A stretch of DNA of 5,498 bases from an uncultured Haloferula sp. Its GTDB lineage: Bacteria > Verrucomicrobiota > Verrucomicrobiae > Verrucomicrobiales > Akkermansiaceae. The stretch spans positions 1-5,498 of the forward strand of contig CAMPGU010000277.1 of NCBI GenBank assembly GCA_946885645.1. Direction: 5' to 3'. Within the stretch, counting starts at the first letter, position 1. Every line of letters begins with the position of its first letter. This document shows, in pieces, positions 1-5,498 of the stretch. The position numbers and the translations under genes are program-made. The notes under the pieces were generated by a model. That model was not told the DNA's origin. It ran no database searches and saw only the letters and a list, made by a program, of their open reading frames with translations.

Positions 1-77
1 CGCCTACACCGGGCGCGTGGGCGAAATGAATCTCCGAGGTGGTGATCCCGACATACACCACGCGCCCGGTGTAGGCG
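1..77. repeat. Perfect 20-base inverted repeat at the window edge, likely fold-back artefact
   Basis: Bases 1-20 and 58-77 are exact reverse complements, with a 37-base loop (21-57) between them. The pairing stops at 21/57 and may extend beyond the left edge. Both arms lie inside the dehydrogenase frame. The inner arm (58-77) encodes sensible family sequence (AYTGRVV), while the outer arm encodes a stretch with no family likeness. This fits a read or assembly fold-back at a contig end better than a biological hairpin. Confidence 0.85.
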
Positions 78-829
78 GCATAATCGAAGCAGGACGACAT
101 GGATCCCGGGTTGCCTGTCGCGTCGATGACCACATGGGCCAAGGTACCCGAAGTAAGATCCCCGAGCCTCGAAAGCTGGTTGCCATCCGCGAGGATCACC
201 TTCCCGACCCCCAGCTTCTCACGACAGAAATCCAGCCTGCTTTGAAGCTGGTCCATCACCAGGATGTCGATGCCTTCGATCAGTCTCAGGAATTCCAGGC
301 AGGCCAATCCAATCGGCCCCGCCCCGATGACCAGCACGCTTTCCCCCTTGCGGGGCGATCCGCGATGCACCGCGTGCTTTCCGATCGCCAGGGTTTCCAC
401 CAGGGCGAGCTGATCGTAGCCGAGGTTGTTCGCCGGGTGCAGTTTGCGGGCGGGCACGAGGAAGTCCCCCTTTCGCAGTCCTCCGTTGTTATGGACGCCG
501 ATGACCTGGACGCCGGGACAGCAATTTCCCGAGCCCCGCCGCGACGTCTCGCTGGCGACATCGTTGACGTAGGGCTCCAGGGAGCAGCGGTCTCCCGCCC
601 TTACATTATCGACTCCCGGTCCGACCGATACGACCTCCACGCCGAGCTCGTGCCCGGGAGTCCGGGGGTAGCTAAAGAAGGGGAACTTTCCGAGATAGCA
701 CGCGAGATCGGTGCCGCAGATTCCCATCCGGTGGGTTCGGATCAGAGCTTCCCCCGGGCCGGGCGGGCCTGCGTGGGGGATATCGATGAGAGAGATGGAA
801 CGCGGGGCGGTGAACTCGATGGCCTTCAT
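1..829 (-). CDS. lgoD: Zinc-dependent dehydrogenase, probable L-galactonate 5-dehydrogenase (C-terminal end missing)
   Basis: This medium-chain alcohol dehydrogenase is predicted to oxidise L-galactonate at C5 to D-tagaturonate. The first 276 residues of about 340 are present; the frame runs off the left edge. Catalytic-zinc ligands are C38 (GICGTD, 36-41), H60 and E61 (PGHE, 58-61) and E145 (LVETLAIG, 143-150). GAGPIG (169-174) is the nucleotide loop. D193, 19 residues after its last glycine, suggests NAD rather than NADP. Resemblance to E. coli LgoD is seen at PFFSYPR (50-56), GNCCPGVQVIGVH (101-113), the LVIGAGPIGL block and VIDATGN (234-240). Three of the four structural-zinc cysteines are replaced (D90, S93, S96; C103 stays). 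The final residues, from about 270, fall in an inverted repeat and do not look like the family, so they are doubtful. The ATG at 827-829 lies 8 bases after the aldo/keto reductase stop. Confidence 0.85.
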   Translation of the reverse strand, partial: MKAIEFTAPRSISLIDIPHAGPPGPGEALIRTHRMGICGTDLACYLGKFPFFSYPRTPGHELGVEVVSVGPGVDNVRAGDRCSLEPYVNDVASETSRRGSGNCCPGVQVIGVHNNGGLRKGDFLVPARKLHPANNLGYDQLALVETLAIGKHAVHRGSPRKGESVLVIGAGPIGLACLEFLRLIEGIDILVMDQLQSRLDFCREKLGVGKVILADGNQLSRLGDLTSGTLAHVVIDATGNPGSMSSCFDYAAYTGRVVYVGITTSEIHFAHAPGVG

Positions 830-837
830 GGTGAATC

Positions 838-1772
<935 letters not shown>

Positions 1773-1776
<4 letters not shown>

Positions 1777-2588
1777 CGGAAGGCTTCTCGGATGGAGTTG
1801 ATGGTGCGGGCCGCAGCGGCGTCCGCGTCGGGAAGCGGCAGCACTTCCGCGGACAGATATCCACCGTAGCCGATCTCGATGAGCGCATTGGCGATGGGAG
1901 TGACATCCGTGTGTCCGTAGCCCATCGCGTGGCGATTCGAGTCCGCCCAGTGAACGTGGCCCAGAAGATCTCCCGTCGATCGCAAGCTGTCGGCGATATC
2001 CCGTTCCTCGATCGCCATGTGGAACAGGTCCGCCAGCAGGACCACGTTGGAGATCTGCTCGGATTTCAGGAAGCCGGAGGCAGAAGATGCGGTATTGAAG
2101 AGATTCGTTTCGTACCGGTTGAGCGGCTCGTAAATGAATTTCACCCCGTGTTTCCGGGCTTCATCTGAAGCTTCCCGGAGTGCATCCGCGAGCCAGCCGA
2201 GCGCCTCGGCCCGTGGTGTAGAGGCATCACATCTTCCTTGCATGGAGCCCAGGATGGCGGGAGCTCCAAGCTCTCCGCCAAAACGGATCATCTCGCGAAG
2301 AAAGATGCGGGCTGCATTCCGCGTGGACGGATCGGGGTCGGTGAGCGAGAGCCGGTGCTTCACCATCCCTGCTCCGGTTCCTACCGCTGCCACGACAAGC
2401 CCGTATTCCGCCTGAAGGCGTCTGACTTCCTCCAGCTTCACATGGGCGGGACCGGGCAGAAAGAGTTCCACCGCGTCGAATCCGTGCTCCGCCGCCTTTC
2501 TGAATCCATCCCCAAGGTCGCCGTGAAAAACGAAAGGCCCTGCGGATGATTCCGGAACCATGCAAAGGGTGACGGCGCTGAGCATCAT
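1773..2588 (-). CDS. Sugar isomerase/epimerase, D-tagatose 3-epimerase-like TIM barrel
   Basis: The 271-residue protein belongs to the xylose isomerase-like AP-endonuclease-2 fold family. Family landmarks are FDAVELF (37-43), YEPLNRYETN (153-162), LLADLFHM (184-191), GHVHWADSNR (210-219) and LSAEVLPLP (245-253). The metal ligands Glu152, Asp185, His211 and Glu246 of Pseudomonas cichorii D-tagatose 3-epimerase map to E154, D187, H213 and E248, each shifted by exactly two. The substrate-contacting His188 and Arg217 map to H190 and R219. A divalent metal-dependent C3-epimerase or ketose isomerase is therefore likely. The substrate is unknown: the L-galactose route in this operon has no step that requires it. 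Hydroxypyruvate or inosose isomerase-like activity cannot be excluded. The start is an ATGATG doublet; the first ATG overlaps the mutarotase stop. The C-terminal stop overlaps the aldo/keto reductase start. Confidence 0.85.
1784..1789 (-). promoter_or_regulatory. Shine-Dalgarno-like site for the aldo/keto reductase gene
   Basis: The minus strand reads GAGAAG, seven bases before the ATG at 1774-1776, inside the end of the epimerase gene. The match is imperfect but well spaced and supports this start. Confidence 0.4.
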
Positions 2589-2983
2589 ACCGATTGAAGA
2601 ATGAGATTCCCGTAGGAAGTGGTGTCGCCGGTGCGGATCAAGCCGGTCGAGCCCGGGACCAGTTTCTTAAAGTCGGCATGCGGCAGTCTTTCTACCTTGG
2701 CGACGGTGAAGCTCCCCATCGCGAGGTCGAACCGGTCAATCACGCTCCGGCCGTTCGTCGTGAGAAACTCGGAAGCCTGCCAGATTGTCCCGACCTTGAA
2801 GTTCGGTGCCATCGCGTCCAGCACGTCGATGATTGTCGGCACTCCCCGCACCAGGCTGATATCGACCGTTTCGATACCGGGCCACGACGGGAAGGCCCAG
2901 TCAGCGATCACCAGGGTGTTGGTGTGACGGATCCTCGCGAGAAGCGAAAGGATCTGCGGATTCAGTATTCCGGACTGGATCAT
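2585..2983 (-). CDS. RbsD/FucU family sugar mutarotase/pyranase
   Basis: Proteins of this family speed up anomer or pyranose/furanose interconversion of free sugars (D-ribose pyranase RbsD, L-fucose mutarotase FucU). The length of 132 residues is normal. Visible landmarks are the N-terminal helix leading to H20, IADWAFP (26-32, D28), RGVPTIIDVLDAM (46-58), PHADFK (101-106, H102), IRTGD (116-120) and SYGNLIL (123-129, Y124 and N126). The overall pattern is closer to RbsD (HTxTLV, xHxxFK) than to E. coli FucU. However, the usual GHTD/GHGD motif reads RHTN here (19-22). In this operon the likely job is to supply the anomer of L-galactose, or another L-hexose, used by the aldo/keto reductase. It overlaps both neighbours by ATGA. 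No Shine-Dalgarno is visible, so translation is probably coupled to the lactonase gene. Family sure, substrate inferred. Confidence 0.85.
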   Translation of the reverse strand: MIQSGILNPQILSLLARIRHTNTLVIADWAFPSWPGIETVDISLVRGVPTIIDVLDAMAPNFKVGTIWQASEFLTTNGRSVIDRFDLAMGSFTVAKVERLPHADFKKLVPGSTGLIRTGDTTSYGNLILQSV

Positions 2984-3867
2984 CGTGTGTTTGACAATGG
3001 GTTGAATTCTTTCAGCGCGTAAATCCTCCGCGCATTCCCGGAGAGGATTTCTACCTGCTCATCGCGTGAGAGAGAGGAAACGAGTTCCCGGACAGATGAT
3101 GTCCAGCTCGCGTGCGGGAGCCGGAGAAGGCAGACGGGCCAATCGGTTCCGAACATCACCCTTCCTGATCCGAAGATCTCCAAGGTGGCGTCAAAGTAGG
3201 CTTTCACGGTTGCCGGATCGATCGCTTGGTCATTCGGGAATTCGGTCGCGAGACCGGAAAATTTTACCCCGCGGACGTGATCTCTTTTTGCCAGTTCGCG
3301 CATACCTGCTTTCCACGCCGGATCCACCCGGCCGGGGCGCACTGCCGGCTTGGCGATATGGTCCACCACGATCTCCAAGGAAGGTTGGCGGTCCACGAGC
3401 TGGATGGCCGAAGGGATCTGGTGCTGATAGATCAGCAGATCGTAGCGCATGCCATGGGCGGCGAGGCGGGATAGCCCGTGGTGGAAATCATCTCTCAAGA
3501 AATAGTCCTCCGGCTCGTCCTGAAGCACGTGGCGAGCACCGCTGAAGACCGGGCTAGCGGATAGCCGGGCCAAATGCTCGTCAACATCCGGATCGATCAG
3601 AGGAACCCAACCCACGACTCCCAGGATCTGCGGGGAGCTTGTGGCAAAATCGAGCAGGAAATCCGATTCGGCGGTCGTCTGGCGGGCCTGCACCGCGATG
3701 GTCCCCGATATCCCGGAAGCAAGACAGGCCGCATCCAGCTCGGGGAGCAAATAGTCCCGGGCCAGCACCGACTTCGATTCGATCCACGGATACTCCGCAG
3801 CCTGATAGCGCCACAGGTGGTGATGTGCATCGATAAGAGGGATTTGGCTGGAAGTCCCGCTTTTCAT
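2980..3867 (-). CDS. Amidohydrolase-type sugar lactonase (COG3618), probable L-galactono/L-fucono-lactonase
   Basis: This predicted cytoplasmic TIM-barrel hydrolase would open a sugar-acid lactone to the free aldonate. It has 295 residues, normal for the family. Family marks are DAHHHLW (13-19, metal-site H15 and H17), VQARQT (59-64), ARHVLQDEP (111-119), VVDHIAKP (167-174, H170), VKFSGL (201-206), FGTDWPV (239-245, with D242 as the likely catalytic aspartate) and GNARRIY (277-283). Known COG3618 members include L-fuconolactonase, L-rhamnonolactonase and the B. vulgatus L-galactonolactonase. The neighbouring aldose dehydrogenase and LgoD-like gene point to L-galactonolactone. The ATG at 3865-3867 overlaps the uxaB stop as ATGA and has a purine-rich tract 5 bases upstream. 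The stop at 2980-2982 in turn overlaps the mutarotase start. Family is sure; the exact lactone is inferred. Confidence 0.88.
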   Translation of the reverse strand: MKSGTSSQIPLIDAHHHLWRYQAAEYPWIESKSVLARDYLLPELDAACLASGISGTIAVQARQTTAESDFLLDFATSSPQILGVVGWVPLIDPDVDEHLARLSASPVFSGARHVLQDEPEDYFLRDDFHHGLSRLAAHGMRYDLLIYQHQIPSAIQLVDRQPSLEIVVDHIAKPAVRPGRVDPAWKAGMRELAKRDHVRGVKFSGLATEFPNDQAIDPATVKAYFDATLEIFGSGRVMFGTDWPVCLLRLPHASWTSSVRELVSSLSRDEQVEILSGNARRIYALKEFNPLSNTR

Positions 3868-4967
3868 ATGAGCCCTTCCCCCCGCAAGAGTTTACCGAGG
3901 ATCACGGGCTCCTTTTCGAAAAGGCGGCGGTATTCCTCATAGGTGGGCAGGAGCCTCACTTCCACCTTGGCCTTATGATTTAGCGCGATCGATGAAAGCT
4001 CGTGCTTTAGAAACGGGTTCCGGAAGCGGTCGAGGGTGGCCATGGCGAAGCCCGCGGCTTCCTCCGCTCTTCCTTCAATCGCGGGGACGATCTCCCTGAA
4101 AAGAAGATCCTGGAGCCACGGGCCGATCTTGGGATGGTCCACGCATTCTCCGACAGTGGCGATTCCCAGCGGCCGTGCATGGCTTGCCAGAGCGGAATGG
4201 AGGCCGTTGAGGATTCTTACCTTCCGGAGATAGTAGGGTGAAAGATCGGCAGTCGTGCGGACTTCGGGATTGGTGAAGGCGAACCCGTTCGGCGTCTCCA
4301 GAGCCCATAGCGCGAAAGGCTCCGTCGCCAGCAGGAGCGGATCCTTTTCAAGCAGGGAATGGGACCGGGGCGGACCGGGCACGATGCGGTCCACCAGATT
4401 GTTGATCCAGACGCATTCCTCCCGTATCCAATCTGCCGCGTCCCTGCCCACCTGCCACCGGTCGGCTTGCTGCATCACCAGATCCCGCAACCGTTCGCCA
4501 TTCCGCTCGACCAGTTCGCACGGCACGATGACCAGAGGGTCGAGCGCTGCGGAATGTCTCGCGAGGAGCAAGGAGAGCAACTTGGCAGGAAATGACCGCG
4601 GCGTTCCTTCGTTGACCGTATCCGCGGCATCCAGAGCCAAGCCGGCCTCGGTTGTATTGGAGACGACCATCTTCAGGTCGGGATCCAGCGCTGTCGCCAG
4701 CACTTCATCCCACTGGGAATCGGCGGACAGCGCGCGCAGGATGGAATCCACGTATTCCACCTCATCGATCACTTTTCCGTCCACGAAGCCCTGAATGGCC
4801 ACATGATACTTTCCTTCCGCGCGATTGAGAGCTTCTGCCCGGCCCGAACCCGTCGATTGGACCACGACCACCGGCCCCACGCGGGTGGAAGGGTTGCGAT
4901 TCAATTGCGCCGCAAACAAATCGACGAAGCCTCTCAAGAAGTTGCCGGCACCGAATTGAAGAATCAT
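3864..4967 (-). CDS. uxaB: Tagaturonate reductase (altronate oxidoreductase), short form
   Basis: This NAD(H)-dependent enzyme of the mannitol dehydrogenase (polyol long-chain dehydrogenase) family interconverts D-tagaturonate and D-altronate. The 367 residues begin straight in the Rossmann motif (FGAGNFLRGF, 5-14). SNTTEAG (103-109), VPCELVERNG (148-157) and LVDRIVPG (191-198) follow. RKVRILNGLHS (248-258) carries the family's catalytic Lys, Asn and His spacing (K249, N254, H257). RFRNPFLKHELSSIALN (314-330) is typical of UxaB. The ATG at 4965-4967 is the only usable start: an in-frame TGA sits at 4998-5000 with no ATG, GTG or TTG between. No clear Shine-Dalgarno is seen. E. coli UxaB (about 483 residues) has some 16 more residues at the N terminus and roughly 70-90 more after the FRxRxLP region. 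Here the protein ends within about 27 residues and overlaps the next gene by ATGA. Confidence 0.9.
   Translation of the reverse strand: MILQFGAGNFLRGFVDLFAAQLNRNPSTRVGPVVVVQSTGSGRAEALNRAEGKYHVAIQGFVDGKVIDEVEYVDSILRALSADSQWDEVLATALDPDLKMVVSNTTEAGLALDAADTVNEGTPRSFPAKLLSLLLARHSAALDPLVIVPCELVERNGERLRDLVMQQADRWQVGRDAADWIREECVWINNLVDRIVPGPPRSHSLLEKDPLLLATEPFALWALETPNGFAFTNPEVRTTADLSPYYLRKVRILNGLHSALASHARPLGIATVGECVDHPKIGPWLQDLLFREIVPAIEGRAEEAAGFAMATLDRFRNPFLKHELSSIALNHKAKVEVRLLPTYEEYRRLFEKEPVILGKLLRGEGLI
3873..3883 (-). promoter_or_regulatory. Purine-rich Shine-Dalgarno-like tract for the lactonase gene
   Basis: On the minus strand this reads GGGGGGAAGGG and ends five bases before the lactonase ATG, inside the last codons of uxaB. 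It is purine-rich at a suitable distance but is not a textbook GGAGG. It supports the 3867 start together with the ATGA overlap. Confidence 0.4.
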
Positions 4968-4989
4968 CCCGCGGTTCTTGGGTTGTCGC

Positions 4990-5498
4990 TCAAAGTGTCA
5001 CGCCTTGCTTCCAGATCGTGATCTCCCTGAAGCCGTTTTCTTCGTTTTTCGCCAGTTGTCCGGATGCCGTGGAAAGGATCACTTGAATGAGATCGTCGGT
5101 GACGGATTGCGGATCCGCGTCCGGTTCCAGCAGGGGACTGGCGTCGAAGTCGATCCAGTTCGGCTTGCGCTCGGCGAGTGCCCGGTTCGAGGAAATCTTG
5201 AGTGTCGGCACCGGCACACCCAGGGGTGTTCCTCGTCCCGTGGTGAAAAGCACGCAATGGGCGCCGGCGGCGGCCAGTGCGGTGGCGGACACGCCATCGT
5301 TCCCCGGCGCCTCGATGAGGCATAGCCCCCCCATGCCCTGCTTCACTGTTTCCCCGTAGCCCGACACCCCTTTCACCGGGGCGGTTCCTCCTTTTTGGAT
5401 ACAGCCGAGCGACTTTTCCTCCAGGGTCGTGATGCCGCCCTCTTTGTTTCCGGGTGAGGGATTCTCGTAGATCGGCTCGTCGTGTCTGCGGAAGTAGT
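4990..5498 (-). CDS. uxaA: Altronate dehydratase, C-terminal part (cut by right window edge)
   Basis: The enzyme dehydrates D-altronate to 2-keto-3-deoxy-D-gluconate in the cytoplasm. It belongs to the UxaA/GarD iron-dependent dehydratase family. The frame is open from the right edge to a TGA at 4990-4992 and gives the last 168 residues; the start lies outside the window. Visible family blocks, in order, are ENPSPGNKEGG, TTLEEKSLGC, QKGGTAPV, APGNDGVSATALAAAGA, LFTTGRGTPLG, PTLKISSN, NWIDFDA and the C-terminal KNEENGFREITIWKQGVTL. The last block closely matches the end of E. coli UxaA as I remember it, which favours altronate over galactarate dehydratase. A GTG at 5374-5376 could be mistaken for a start, but conserved sequence continues upstream of it. 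It is the first gene of the visible operon, 22 bases ahead of uxaB, which makes its substrate. Confidence 0.95.
   Translation of the reverse strand, partial: YFRRHDEPIYENPSPGNKEGGITTLEEKSLGCIQKGGTAPVKGVSGYGETVKQGMGGLCLIEAPGNDGVSATALAAAGAHCVLFTTGRGTPLGVPVPTLKISSNRALAERKPNWIDFDASPLLEPDADPQSVTDDLIQVILSTASGQLAKNEENGFREITIWKQGVTL

Noticed and set aside
1..77. Inverted repeat as a transcription terminator or transposon end
   Set aside because: It lies within a conserved coding frame, has a 37-base loop and no T-run, and there is no transposase or target duplication. A fold-back artefact explains it better.
4255..4794. A 179-codon plus-strand open frame inside uxaB
   Set aside because: It is Ser/Arg-rich, low-information sequence antisense to conserved UxaB motifs, with no sign of an independent gene.
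4968..5000. Missing N-terminal residues of uxaB just upstream of the ATG
   Set aside because: The in-frame extension has ten codons after a TGA and no ATG, GTG or TTG. The ATG at 4967 directly before the Rossmann motif is the only workable start, so no frameshift is claimed.
5374..5376. GTG as a start codon for a short independent gene at 4990-5376
   Set aside because: The same frame continues upstream to the window edge with strongly conserved UxaA sequence (ENPSPGNKEGG, TTLEEKSLGC), so this is an internal valine codon.

Overview
The window holds one gene cluster, entirely on the minus strand and read from right to left. It looks like a bacterial chromosomal fragment with fairly high GC (roughly 58-60% by eye). 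Seven protein genes fill almost every base. The first (uxaA) is cut by the right edge and the last (a zinc alcohol dehydrogenase) by the left edge. There are no RNA genes, insertion sequences, CRISPR arrays, transporters or regulators. The longest space between genes is 22 bases, so any promoter must lie beyond base 5498. Taxonomy cannot be fixed from this sequence; the enzyme set, GC and packing would suit a polysaccharide-degrading bacterium such as a member of the Verrucomicrobiota, but that is a weak inference.

In transcription order the genes are: altronate dehydratase UxaA (C-terminal part), tagaturonate reductase UxaB (short form), a COG3618 amidohydrolase-type sugar lactonase, an RbsD/FucU-type sugar mutarotase, a D-tagatose 3-epimerase-like TIM barrel, an aldo/keto reductase of the L-galactose dehydrogenase type, and a zinc-dependent dehydrogenase resembling E. 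coli L-galactonate 5-dehydrogenase (LgoD/YjjN). Four consecutive junctions are 4-base ATGA stop/start overlaps. The other two are gaps of 22 and 8 bases. This is strong evidence for one operon.

The genes spell out a coherent route. The mutarotase equilibrates L-galactose anomers. The aldo/keto reductase oxidises L-galactose to L-galactonolactone and the lactonase opens it to L-galactonate. The LgoD-like enzyme oxidises C5 to give D-tagaturonate, UxaB reduces this to D-altronate, and UxaA dehydrates it to 2-keto-3-deoxy-D-gluconate (KDG). The first three oxidation/hydrolysis steps match an L-galactose pathway known from Bacteroides vulgatus. Here they are joined in one operon to the hexuronate steps. 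L-galactose is a constituent of red-algal galactans and some plant and animal glycans. The substrate is inferred; L-fucose is a possible alternative for the early enzymes.

Loose ends worth following are the unassigned epimerase, a UxaB that lacks the usual C-terminal tail, an LgoD-like enzyme that has lost three of the four structural-zinc cysteines, and a perfect 20-base inverted repeat exactly at the left edge that looks like a fold-back artefact rather than real gene sequence.
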